Origin: a virus | Direction: 5' to 3' (one strand) | IMG/VR virus record: IMGVR_UViG_3300025616_000050 | Coordinates: 1-20,178 of that record | Length of the DNA stretch: 20,178 nucleotides | Shown: positions 1 to 6,835 of the stretch, piece by piece | Position numbering within the stretch: the stretch's first letter is position 1 | How the letters are laid out: each line of letters begins with the position of its first letter | Made by a program: the position numbers and the translations under genes | Notes under the pieces: model-generated | The model's database searches: none | What the model was told of the DNA's origin: nothing | What the model saw: only the letters and a program-made list of their open reading frames with translations

Positions 1-691
1 GTGTTTCATCTTGTATCTCATCAGTCTCTTCTTCGTCAGCTTCAAAGTCTTGAGCATTTGATTGACCTTTCTCTTCAGACTCTTCTTCTTCAAATTCTTC
101 GTGATCGTCTGACATAGCTTTCATTTGTTCGATCTTGTCTTCCATAGCTTTCTTAGAATAGTCATAGATCTCTTTAGCTAACTTAATAACATCTTCACAT
201 GACTCAGTCTCTTCAGCGCGTCTTACGAATGCTTTCTCAACGTCTGTAAAAGTAACACCGCATGAGTAACCAGCTTTGAAATATAGGTTGATCTTGTCGA
301 TCAATAACATATCTTTAAAACCGTTAGCTACACCAAAGAAGTCACGGTCGTTAAGTTCTTTATAACCAATGTTAAATGACTTACGAAGGCCAGGATAACG
401 ACGCTTCATTAATTTTTCGATACGTACATCCTCAAGCACATTCATATAGCCTGAGAAGTGTGGTACATCTTTATGTGGGTTTTTAGTTGAATACTCTTCA
501 AGAGTAGTGTAAAGTGCATGACCTACTTCATGGCCAACTAGCATATCTAAAAGATTGTCAGTCATGTCCTTCCATTGCGGAAGTCTTAGGACACGGTTTT
601 TAATATCAAACGAAGCTGTCTTAACAGGGCCCTGGATGACCGTAAGGTTTTCGTTTGCTAATAATTTTGCTACTAAGTCTGTCTTTGTCAT
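1..691 (-). CDS. Putative phage metallopeptidase (HEVGH), 3'-truncated by window edge
   Basis: The reading frame is open from an ATG at 691 to the window edge, giving 230 residues without a stop; the C-terminus lies outside. Residues 54-58 read HEVGH, the HExxH zinc-binding motif of metallopeptidases. They are followed by an NVLEDVRIEKLM segment near residue 90 that could supply the third acidic ligand. The last 40 visible residues are very acidic (runs of Glu and Asp), a likely disordered linker. The start is well supported by GGAGAG ending 4 nt before the ATG and by a promoter-like element just upstream. Proteins of this kind, annotated as peptidases, occur in marine T4-like phages. Substrate and role in infection are unknown. 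The zinc-peptidase call rests on the motif; activity is inferred. Confidence 0.75.
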   Translation of the reverse strand, partial: MTKTDLVAKLLANENLTVIQGPVKTASFDIKNRVLRLPQWKDMTDNLLDMLVGHEVGHALYTTLEEYSTKNPHKDVPHFSGYMNVLEDVRIEKLMKRRYPGLRKSFNIGYKELNDRDFFGVANGFKDMLLIDKINLYFKAGYSCGVTFTDVEKAFVRRAEETESCEDVIKLAKEIYDYSKKAMEDKIEQMKAMSDDHEEFEEEESEEKGQSNAQDFEADEEETDEIQDET

Positions 692-714
692 CAATCTCTC
701 CAATTAATATAACC

Positions 715-746
715 ATTATACCCTATTTTATATTTAAAGTACATAG
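715..746 (-). promoter_or_regulatory. Sigma70-like promoter upstream of the metallopeptidase gene
   Basis: On the minus strand a perfect -10 TATAAT (715-720) lies 16 bp from GTACTT (737-742). The surrounding CTATGTACTTTAA block and the G after the -10 are shared with the promoter of the 60-aa gene. The predicted transcript would start near 708, leaving a short leader with a GGAGAG ribosome site. The element sits inside a perfect 11-bp inverted repeat. This is an early or middle phage promoter by inference. Confidence 0.65.
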
Positions 747-753
747 GGTATAA
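716..753. repeat. Perfect 11-bp inverted repeat around a promoter
   Basis: TTATACCCTAT (716-726) and ATAGGGTATAA (743-753) are exact reverse complements separated by 16 nt. The left arm contains the -10 box of the minus-strand promoter. The right arm places a GGGTATAA sequence on the plus strand. It could be an operator for a dimeric regulator, a hairpin, or part of a mobile promoter cassette; the sequence alone does not decide. Confidence 0.7.
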
Positions 754-794
754 GTTATTGATTTATATAGATAATTATGTAAGTTATTGATTTA
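751..794. repeat. Two direct copies of a 15-bp repeat (third, inverted copy at 1103-1117)
   Basis: TAAGTTATTGATTTA occurs exactly at 751-765 and 780-794 on the plus strand. Its exact reverse complement lies at 1103-1117. The copy at 780-794 covers the stop codon of the 60-aa gene, and the copy at 1103-1117 covers the stop codon of gene 46. The repeats bracket the 60-aa gene and its control region. Confidence 0.85.
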
Positions 795-966
795 AAAGAT
801 ATTCTTGTAGGGAGGTTAGGGGGTAGCCTAAGTTGTATTTTGCTTGTAGCCAAGATGATGCTTGGATTGATTCTTTGAGTTCACAATTGTTGGATAGTGA
901 TGTGTCAATAATTAAGCGGTTTTGTGATGGTGAAAATTGTAAGTAATAAGTGATTTGTGTTGTCAT
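784..966 (-). CDS. 60-aa orphan protein of unknown function
   Basis: A 60-codon frame starts at an ATG preceded by a good ribosome site (GGAGAG, 3 nt before the start) and a well-formed promoter-like element 23 nt upstream, so it is probably expressed. I do not recognise the family. The protein is soluble-looking, with no signal peptide, membrane segment or cysteine pair; it has one Cys near residue 28 and a leucine-rich C-terminus. It lies between gene 46 and the metallopeptidase gene in a cassette flanked by 15-bp repeats. Small genes with their own early promoter are typical of host-takeover or accessory proteins in T4-type phages. That role is only inferred from context. Confidence 0.55.
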   Translation of the reverse strand: MTTQITYYLQFSPSQNRLIIDTSLSNNCELKESIQASSWLQAKYNLGYPLTSLQEYLLNQ

Positions 967-988
967 AAACTCTCCAGGTTAAAGAAAC

Positions 989-1020
989 ATTATACCTAAA
1001 AAGCTATTTAATGTACATAG
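989..1020 (-). promoter_or_regulatory. Sigma70-like promoter upstream of the 60-aa gene
   Basis: On the minus strand GTACAT (1011-1016) is followed after 16 bp by a perfect TATAAT (989-994) and a G. The context CTATGTACATTAAATAG closely matches the element at 715-746. The predicted start is near 982, 16 nt before the ATG and upstream of the GGAGAG site. A GC-rich stem-loop block lies directly upstream. Confidence 0.65.
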
Positions 1021-1099
1021 GCCCCTGGGCCCAGACAGGGTATATTGACCTATCTAGCCAAAAAATGGGCTGTCCTGGGCGCTGCCGGGAAAGTTTCCC
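1021..1099. repeat. GC-rich block of inverted repeats in the gene 46 to 60-aa gene gap
   Basis: This gap is strikingly GC-rich against AT-rich surroundings. It holds the 10-bp palindrome CTGGGCCCAG (1025-1034). GCCCAGACAG (1029-1038) can pair with CTGTCCTGGGC (1070-1080), giving 10 bp with one bulged base. GGGAAAGTTTCCC (1087-1099) is a 6+1+6 inverted repeat. On the minus strand a run of six T lies at 1060-1065. It could act as a processing or termination structure after gene 46, but no classical hairpin directly followed by a U-tract is present. A stem-loop plus promoter resembles the mobile regulatory cassettes (PeSL) described in T4-type phages. Confidence 0.6.
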
Positions 1100-1102
1100 A
1101 TA

Positions 1103-1117
1103 TAAATCAATAACTTA
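1103..1117. repeat. Inverted third copy of the 15-bp repeat, covering the gene 46 stop
   Basis: TAAATCAATAACTTA is the exact reverse complement of the 15-mer at 751-765 and 780-794. It includes the TAA stop of gene 46 (1115-1117). Confidence 0.85.
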
Positions 1118-2833
1118 TGAGTTAGTTACCACAGAGCTAAAATCGTTAGTCTTTTCAAAGCGTATGTTATTCTTAAACTTATCAAGAAGCACATCACCTT
1201 TATGGGATATAACAAACACATTGGTATTTTCGCCCAGTGTATCCATTACAGATAGGAAGTAATCGGTACCAGCCACGTCAAGACTAGAATCAAAGATCTC
1301 ATCTAGTAATAACAAGTTGGTGTTCACCGAGTTTTTCATCTTAGCGATCTGGCGCCAAGTGAATAGGATTGCGAGGTCGATACGCATCTTCTCGCCTTCA
1401 GAGAATGAGGCATAAGTGAACTCGTCTCTAAACCTAGATTTAATCGATTCATTGAATGATTCATCTAGTTCAAACTTAACAAAGAAGTCCATTGCGGACA
1501 GGTACATGTTAATTAATTTATTCATCGCCGGTAAGTATTCTCTAATGATAGTGGTCTTGATACCGGTATCTCTTAATAAAACTCCAGCGATCTCTTGTAA
1601 TTGTTTCTCTTTTATAAGTTCCATCTTTGATTCATTCTTTTGTAGTGCATCATTAGCTAATGTCTTGATCTTATCCTTCTCAACATCGATGTCACCTTGT
1701 ACAGATAACTCGTTGATCTCTTTCTCAAGTTGTTGGTTAGCTTTAACAAGCATGTTCATACCATTGATCTCTGTAGATATAGAGATATTCTTATCTTGTA
1801 TTTGATTTAAGACATCTTGTTTCTCTTGTAGGTCTACACTCAATTTACTATATGCAGAGTTAAGTGTATCCATATTGTTTGTGATCTGTTGTTTGCTTTC
1901 AGTTATCTTACTGATGATCTTATCTTTATGTTCATGTTGGATACCTTGCTCACACGATGGACACGTCTCGTTACTAGTAAAGAATTCTATATGCTCATCG
2001 ACTTGCGTAAGTTTTTGCGACAGCTTATTCATGTTTGATTTACACATATCAATATTTTTATCTACATCAGCTTTATCATGTAGTTGTGTATTAAGTACCT
2101 CTATATCTTTATTAAGTAGATCTACTAATTGAGTCTTATCATTTATCTCGTTGATGTTAGTATCGATCTTATCTCGCAACACCTTAACGTTTTGGTCCTT
2201 AGAGTTTTGTAATGAATCGATCAAACTCTTTTGAGCTTTAGCTTGTTCAGTAATGATACGGATCTCAGTCTCCACTGCAGACAGTTCTTCTTTGTTCTCC
2301 GCAATCTTTTCTTTAAGGATAGTATTCATCGTTGAGAATACCTTGATGTCAAGGATGTCTTCGATGACTTCACGTCTTTGCCACACAGGTAACTGCATGA
2401 ACGGTACAAAGGAAGCAGATCCTAATATCACTACCTGGGTGAAGGTTTTATAATTTAATTTTAGGATCTGCTGTTCGAGGACTTTTTGATAATCTTTTAC
2501 GGCAGCATCTTGGTTGATGATAGTCCCGTTCTGATATATCTCAAAGATATTAGGTTTGATACCGCGTACTACTCTATAGTGTATAGGACCAATGTCAAAC
2601 TCAATCTCAACCACACAGTTCTTTTGATTAATAGAGTTTACTAGTTGGTTCTTATTGATGTCTCTAAATGGTTTATTGAACAGTGAGAAGGTAAGTGCAT
2701 CAAGGATAGTGGACTTACCTTCACCGTTTTTCCCAACTATTAAGGTTGTTGAGTGACCATCTAATTGTACTTTATTTGCTGAGTTACCTGTTGATAAGAA
2801 GTTTTTCCAACTCACTGACTTAAATATTATCAA
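1115..2833 (-). CDS. 46: gp46, recombination nuclease SbcC/Rad50-like subunit
   Basis: This is the ATPase subunit of the gp46/gp47 complex, which resects DNA ends for recombination-dependent replication and helps degrade host DNA. At 572 aa it is close to T4 gp46 (about 560). The Walker A motif GKNGEGKS is at 34-41. A coiled-coil arm follows, with a zinc-hook CPSC (C291, C294) at its tip. The ABC signature SEGEK is at 478-482 and Walker B LLLLDE ends at D511-E512, followed by a D-loop-like SSLD. The start codon is TTG: AGGAGG stands 4 nt upstream, no nearby in-frame ATG exists, and the N-terminus matches the family. The TTG overlaps the TGA stop of gene 47, implying translational coupling. 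Confidence 0.96.
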   Translation of the reverse strand: MIIFKSVSWKNFLSTGNSANKVQLDGHSTTLIVGKNGEGKSTILDALTFSLFNKPFRDINKNQLVNSINQKNCVVEIEFDIGPIHYRVVRGIKPNIFEIYQNGTIINQDAAVKDYQKVLEQQILKLNYKTFTQVVILGSASFVPFMQLPVWQRREVIEDILDIKVFSTMNTILKEKIAENKEELSAVETEIRIITEQAKAQKSLIDSLQNSKDQNVKVLRDKIDTNINEINDKTQLVDLLNKDIEVLNTQLHDKADVDKNIDMCKSNMNKLSQKLTQVDEHIEFFTSNETCPSCEQGIQHEHKDKIISKITESKQQITNNMDTLNSAYSKLSVDLQEKQDVLNQIQDKNISISTEINGMNMLVKANQQLEKEINELSVQGDIDVEKDKIKTLANDALQKNESKMELIKEKQLQEIAGVLLRDTGIKTTIIREYLPAMNKLINMYLSAMDFFVKFELDESFNESIKSRFRDEFTYASFSEGEKMRIDLAILFTWRQIAKMKNSVNTNLLLLDEIFDSSLDVAGTDYFLSVMDTLGENTNVFVISHKGDVLLDKFKNNIRFEKTNDFSSVVTNS

Positions 2834-3888
2834 ACAACCTCCTGATTAATTGCTTCAATGTATAATCCTTTTACGAAAGATTTAATAGCTTCCTTATCTC
2901 CTTCCGTTTGGACGGAATCAATGTAATTACCAAGAATGCTAATAGTATCTTCCAGATTAATCTCTGCGTCGATCGTACCTTCGTTAAACTCTGAAAGGTC
3001 TTCGATGATTTTGACTTCATATGGTTCTTGTTCGTACAATAAATTGACAAACCTATCAAACTTATATAGGTCGGTTTTATTTATAACGACCAACTTAATG
3101 TACTTATCCTTTATATCTATGGTTGTAAGATCGATTGGTTCTTGATCCTTATCATTATACTCGATCTTTTCATGTATAGTGAAAGGGTTTTGGATGAATT
3201 CAAGCTGTCTTGTTACAGTATCAAATACTGAGAATCCTTTTGGATCATTCGCATCTTGCCATGTCATCTCGTATGGTGTACCGATGTACTCGATGTTTTC
3301 TTGCTTAGACCTTGTATGGTAATGACCAGATAATACTCGTTCATACTTACTAAACATATCGTGTGATAGACCATCTTCGGCTACCATGCCACGATACATC
3401 GGGAATCCTGCTATCTCAAAATGACCCAAGCACAGGTCAGATTTACTGCTATCAATAAAACTAAATACATTAACTTCATTCTCCTTACAGATCCATGGTA
3501 TAAGATCGATCGTAGTGTTATCTTCATGCATACGAGTCGGTTTATCGATCACTATGATGTTATCATACTCGCCTAATATCAATGATTGTGCATTGACTTC
3601 TAACGACTCTTTCCAAAATATATCATGGTTGCCCAATAGAGTTATTAGTTGGATGCCTTTATCTTTTAGTTTATCAAAGAAGTAGCGTTTGCACTCAGCA
3701 AGCGTATTGAAGTTAACAAACTTACGACGATCAAATAGATCGCCAAGCTGATAGATACCTTTGATGTTATGCTCTTCCATATACGGAAACAAAAATTCTT
3801 CATAGAACCTCTCATAGTATTTGTGAAACTTTAATGAGTCTCCTCTTACACCAAAGTGGGTATCGCCTAATATGACTATCTTACTCAT
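2830..3888 (-). CDS. 47: gp47, recombination nuclease SbcD/Mre11-like subunit
   Basis: This is the Mn2+-dependent nuclease partner of gp46 in end resection and host DNA degradation. The calcineurin-like phosphoesterase motifs are in order: GDTH (D9, H11), GDLFDRR (D50), GNHD (N87-D89), a GH pair at 155-156, and GHYH (H189, H191). Length is 352 aa against about 339 for T4 gp47. I chose the ATG at 3888: it places the first beta strand at the usual position, whereas the longer frame needs a TTG at 3900. The start overlaps the end of gene 55 by 8 nt (ATGAGTAA). Gene 46 follows with overlapping TGA/TTG, so 55-47-46 read as one operon. Confidence 0.95.
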   Translation of the reverse strand: MSKIVILGDTHFGVRGDSLKFHKYYERFYEEFLFPYMEEHNIKGIYQLGDLFDRRKFVNFNTLAECKRYFFDKLKDKGIQLITLLGNHDIFWKESLEVNAQSLILGEYDNIIVIDKPTRMHEDNTTIDLIPWICKENEVNVFSFIDSSKSDLCLGHFEIAGFPMYRGMVAEDGLSHDMFSKYERVLSGHYHTRSKQENIEYIGTPYEMTWQDANDPKGFSVFDTVTRQLEFIQNPFTIHEKIEYNDKDQEPIDLTTIDIKDKYIKLVVINKTDLYKFDRFVNLLYEQEPYEVKIIEDLSEFNEGTIDAEINLEDTISILGNYIDSVQTEGDKEAIKSFVKGLYIEAINQEVV

Positions 3889-4447
3889 TCGGATTCTCAA
3901 TAAATGTATCTAAAGTAATAGTATCTGGATCGACTTTCTTTTTCTTCTTCTTATTCTTTTGGCGTTCTTCATAGCCATCATCAAACGTACCATGTTGTTG
4001 CATGAACCCGATGAATCCATTATAGAAGTCGTCACCATCATCATGACCTTGTGTCTCAAATGATTCTATCGTGGTGTCTCTGATTAGTTTACCGCGGATG
4101 TATGATTGTTTCTTTTCTTTTTCTATACGTCTAAGGAATGCATAGTAAATGATCTGCGTAAAGTAACTGAATGGATTAGATGATTTTGCTGGATCAAAGT
4201 TATCAAAGTACATGATACAGTTCTCGATGCCGTCGAGGATCATGTCATCTTTATAAGAATAGTTGATAAAGTTTGGACGATTAGCAAGCTTAGTAGCGAT
4301 CTTAAGGATACACTCACCAAGATAATTAGAGAGCTGTGGTTTAGGATCTCCACCAGCTTCTGCATCTGCACACTGCTTCTTATACTTCTTAACCGCTTCT
4401 AAGAAGTCTGGATTGTTTACGTAGTGGACTGGTTTTTTCTCAGCCAT
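3881..4447 (-). CDS. 55: gp55, late-transcription sigma factor
   Basis: gp55 replaces host sigma on RNA polymerase and recognises TATAAATA-type late promoters, with gp33 and the gp45 clamp as coactivators in T4. At 188 aa it is near T4 gp55 (185). The centre, with DGIENCIMYFDNFDP and a following FSYFTQIIYYAFLRRI, matches the sigma region 2 core of this family. The end carries a lysine run (near residues 168-175) and then a hydrophobic/acidic tail (TLDTFIENPNE) that may be the clamp-binding tip. I chose ATG 4447 over GTG 4456 because AAGGTGA lies just ahead of it. Matching late promoters occur upstream of four structural genes in this window. Confidence 0.93.
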   Translation of the reverse strand: MAEKKPVHYVNNPDFLEAVKKYKKQCADAEAGGDPKPQLSNYLGECILKIATKLANRPNFINYSYKDDMILDGIENCIMYFDNFDPAKSSNPFSYFTQIIYYAFLRRIEKEKKQSYIRGKLIRDTTIESFETQGHDDGDDFYNGFIGFMQQHGTFDDGYEERQKNKKKKKKVDPDTITLDTFIENPNE

Positions 4448-4477
4448 GTAATTCACCTTTATTTAATAATTAAGATC

Positions 4478-4505
4478 ATTGTACTACATAGTAGGTATAA
4501 AGTAA
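4478..4505 (-). promoter_or_regulatory. Sigma70-like promoter upstream of gene 55
   Basis: On the minus strand TTACTT (4500-4505) is separated by 16 bp from TACAAT (4478-4483), followed by G. With a 17-bp spacer the -35 can also be read as TTTACT. It shares the TACTTTA core and spacer length with the elements at 715-746 and 7299-7328. It would drive 55-47-46. Confidence 0.55.
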
Positions 4506-4512
4506 AATTATT

Positions 4513-4842
4513 TTATGCAGAGAATGATGAACCACATCCGCATTTAGATGTTGCGTTTGGATTTTTTATTGTGAATTGAGATGCTGCTAGAGATGTTTCA
4601 TATGCTATTTCAGACCCAGCTAAATACTGCATGCTCATAGCATCTATTAGTAACTTAACTTCATGTTGTTCTATGACAAAGTCGTCTTCATTTTGATTAT
4701 CGTCAAATGTGAATCCATATTGAAATCCAGAACATCCTCCTCCTGATACGAATATACGTAACATAAGGTTTTGAACATCCTCTTCTTTTAATAGAGACTT
4801 GATCTTATCTGCTGCCGTTTGATCTATTGTTATTTGATCCAT
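4513..4842 (-). CDS. erpA-like: ErpA/HesB-type A-type iron-sulfur carrier
   Basis: A-type carriers take nascent [Fe-S] clusters from the Isc/Suf scaffold and hand them to apo-enzymes. The 109-aa frame is full length, with the three ligand cysteines in place: C37 in [11 protein letters not shown] and C101/C103 in the CGCGSSF tail. The [10 protein letters not shown] and NPNA..CGCGSSF stretches point to the ErpA branch rather than IscA or SufA. This is a host-derived auxiliary gene set between uvsW-side genes and gene 55. No ribosome binding site precedes the ATG: the eight bases before it are A/T only, and a promoter-like TACAAT ends 7 nt upstream, suggesting a leaderless message. Which phage or host proteins it serves is unknown. 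Confidence 0.92.
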   Translation of the reverse strand: MDQITIDQTAADKIKSLLKEEDVQNLMLRIFVSGGGCSGFQYGFTFDDNQNEDDFVIEQHEVKLLIDAMSMQYLAGSEIAYETSLAASQFTIKNPNATSKCGCGSSFSA

Positions 4843-4849
4843 AAAAATA

Positions 4850-4877
4850 ATTGTACTTTAATTGTTCAAAGTGTTAC
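4850..4877 (-). promoter_or_regulatory. Sigma70-like promoter abutting the erpA-like gene
   Basis: On the minus strand GTAACA (4872-4877) is followed after 16 bp by TACAAT (4850-4855). Seven bases separate the -10 box from the ATG, so transcription would begin at or next to the start codon. The spacer equals that of the other four elements, but the -35 context is weaker. Confidence 0.45.
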
Positions 4878-4904
4878 TATGACTGTATGGGGTTTTTCAA
4901 GTGG

Positions 4905-5345
4905 TTAATGTAATGTTTTATTACCATCGATGTTTAAAGAGATTGTTTCGGGATAATCTTCATCTATGTTATCTCTAAACATGTTCTTAAGCTTATCAGA
5001 TAACTGTTGTAGTTCGTTCGGGTCATAAGCTTCAGGGGGTGGGGTGTTAGCTCCAATGAAATCATCCACAGATCTATGATACTCGTCTACGTATCGAGGA
5101 TCCATGTCTTTTAATACCACGATGTGTTGTTTATGAAACACGAATTCATCATCAGCACAAAAGTGACTATAAGTCCCTAATACTATAGACTCTACAGGAT
5201 ATCCACTCATGATACGGCTAACATGCTTTACTACCATAGGGAACTGGATCTTGATATCATAGTCATCTTCTTTTACAAGAGTGCCTAAGAGCTCTTCGCC
5301 AGAGATTAATTTAATTACTACGTAACGATCTAGATCTGCTGTCAT
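4905..5345 (-). CDS. Small protein with an Sm-like N-terminus, function unknown
   Basis: This 146-aa protein has an N-terminal half that looks like a small beta barrel (VVIKLISGEELLGTLV, then KIQFPMVV), reminiscent of Sm/Hfq-like folds. Its C-terminal half is acidic and helical with a PPP linker near residue 102. Similar small proteins are common hypotheticals in marine T4-like phages, but I cannot assign a role. The start ATG overlaps the TGA of uvsW (ATGA), so it is translated with uvsY-uvsW. The Sm-like reading is pattern-based. RNA binding would be speculation, although UvsW acts on R-loops and branched DNA. Confidence 0.75.
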   Translation of the reverse strand: MTADLDRYVVIKLISGEELLGTLVKEDDYDIKIQFPMVVKHVSRIMSGYPVESIVLGTYSHFCADDEFVFHKQHIVVLKDMDPRYVDEYHRSVDDFIGANTPPPEAYDPNELQQLSDKLKNMFRDNIDEDYPETISLNIDGNKTLH

Positions 5346-6835
5346 AGTTGTACCTCGTGGACTTTATAGTCAAACTTTTCTTCTGAGTATATCTTGATTC
5401 TCTCAACAAAGTGGTTCAATGTATGGTTCTTTCGCGATTTGTGTTGTAAGTCATCAGCAATATCATATAGTTTTAAATGAGTCTTACCATCTTTTAATCT
5501 TAGACCACGACCTATAGATTGAAGGTTTCTGATCTTAGACTTGGTAGGACTAGCAAAGATGATATTCTCTATGCTTGGTATATTTATACCCGTTGAGAAC
5601 GTAGCATATGAGGCAACGATGATAGTATTATCACCAAGCTCGGTGTTCTTACGGATGTCTTCACGATCTAAAGTTTCTATCCCGCCGTGTACAACATAGA
5701 CGTTCTTGTCAGGAGCTCGAGCTTTAATATCCTCATATAGAGGTATACCATGTTTCTCTACGAATTGGAATAAGACTAGAGTATTACCTTTACAAGATAA
5801 GGCAAGGTTACGGATAAATTTGTTTCGTGCTTCGTTTAATACAAGGAATTCCATCTCTTCTTGATAGGTGTGTTCTTTACAAGCTTTACGTATCTCGTCT
5901 TTATACTTAAGTAATAGGCAATTTATGTCGATCTTAACGACCTTACCATCATCCATCAGTTCTCGTGTAGTCGTTACTCTATGGACAGGTCCGAATAAAC
6001 CTTCTAAAGTTAGTTGATTAATCTTTTTGTTATCTATCGTACCTGTGGTACCAATGCGATACTTAACGTGTTGCATACGTTCCATGATTGTAATCAATGA
6101 GGTGGCTTTAAATTGATGTGCTTCATCGCCGACTATCACATCAAAGTTTGCAAACCATTGTTTAGGTTGTGTATAGATGGATTGCCACGTAGTAATGAGT
6201 ACGTTCTTAGTAAAGTCACGGGTGAATCCTGAATATAGTTTCTGACAGTTATCTTTGACTGACCATTGATTGTGTGATGAGTAGTCTTCAAAGTCTGAGT
6301 ACATCTGTTCTACTAGTGATGTAGTAGGTACAACGATGATTGTCTTACGATCTTCTTCAAGGTGCCATCTCATCAAACAATAGATCATGAAAGATTTACC
6401 TGAAGCGGTAGGAGATAATAATACTGTACGATTAAGATTTAGTGCTGTCTGTACTGCTGCGATCTGATAGTCGCGAGCTTCGATTGGTTCTCCACGACCA
6501 TATAAGTCGAGGTCATATATGAACTTAGTTACTTGTTCTGTTGAGTAGTTGTGTAGATCGAGAGGTTTTGGATAGTCATCTGTCGGATTGAACGTTAAGT
6601 CATAGTTATTACGTTGAGCAAACTCTAAGACGTATTGATATAGACCAGCATATAGCGTCTTCTTGATTAATGAATACAGTCGAACCTTACCGTCCCACAA
6701 CCTAGCTTTAAACTTAGGCGTAAACCTTGCGCCAGGAACTTCGTAAGTAAAAAATGATTCTAGTTCTTGCTCACAGCCAGCATCACCATATACACGGATG
6801 TTTACTTCATTAAGTTTTTCTATGGTTAGTTTCAT
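5342..6835 (-). CDS. uvsW: UvsW, RNA-DNA and recombination helicase
   Basis: UvsW is an SF2 helicase that unwinds R-loops, shutting down origin-dependent initiation, and remodels forks and branched recombination intermediates. From ATG 6835 the protein is 497 aa (T4 about 503). The N-terminal DNA-binding domain precedes Walker A SPTASGKS (GKS at 146-148), DEAH (237-240), the TGT motif III and a C-terminal QSIGRGLR motif VI. An upstream in-frame ATG at 6862 exists, but it would add nine residues and overlap uvsY by 28 nt. The start at 6835 forms TAATG with the uvsY stop, has GGAA ahead of it, and matches the T4 N-terminus. The uvsY-uvsW pairing is conserved in T4. Confidence 0.95.
   Translation of the reverse strand: MKLTIEKLNEVNIRVYGDAGCEQELESFFTYEVPGARFTPKFKARLWDGKVRLYSLIKKTLYAGLYQYVLEFAQRNNYDLTFNPTDDYPKPLDLHNYSTEQVTKFIYDLDLYGRGEPIEARDYQIAAVQTALNLNRTVLLSPTASGKSFMIYCLMRWHLEEDRKTIIVVPTTSLVEQMYSDFEDYSSHNQWSVKDNCQKLYSGFTRDFTKNVLITTWQSIYTQPKQWFANFDVIVGDEAHQFKATSLITIMERMQHVKYRIGTTGTIDNKKINQLTLEGLFGPVHRVTTTRELMDDGKVVKIDINCLLLKYKDEIRKACKEHTYQEEMEFLVLNEARNKFIRNLALSCKGNTLVLFQFVEKHGIPLYEDIKARAPDKNVYVVHGGIETLDREDIRKNTELGDNTIIVASYATFSTGINIPSIENIIFASPTKSKIRNLQSIGRGLRLKDGKTHLKLYDIADDLQHKSRKNHTLNHFVERIKIYSEEKFDYKVHEVQL

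Noticed and set aside
1011-1262. Plus-strand 83-codon frame crossing the gene 46 end
   Set aside because: It overlaps the GC-rich intergenic block and the coding end of gene 46, has no ribosome site, and opposes every other gene.
1416-2453. Plus-strand open frames opposite gene 46
   Set aside because: They are mirror frames of a coiled-coil gene with low-complexity Ser/Leu translation and no start signals.
3078-3085. TATAAATA on the minus strand inside gene 47
   Set aside because: It lies in coding sequence about 245 nt before gene 46, whose start is coupled to gene 47. A match of this length is expected by chance in AT-rich DNA.
5581-5588. TATAAATA on the minus strand inside uvsW
   Set aside because: It encodes conserved Ile-Asn-Ile residues of the helicase and lies over 200 nt before the next start; likely chance.
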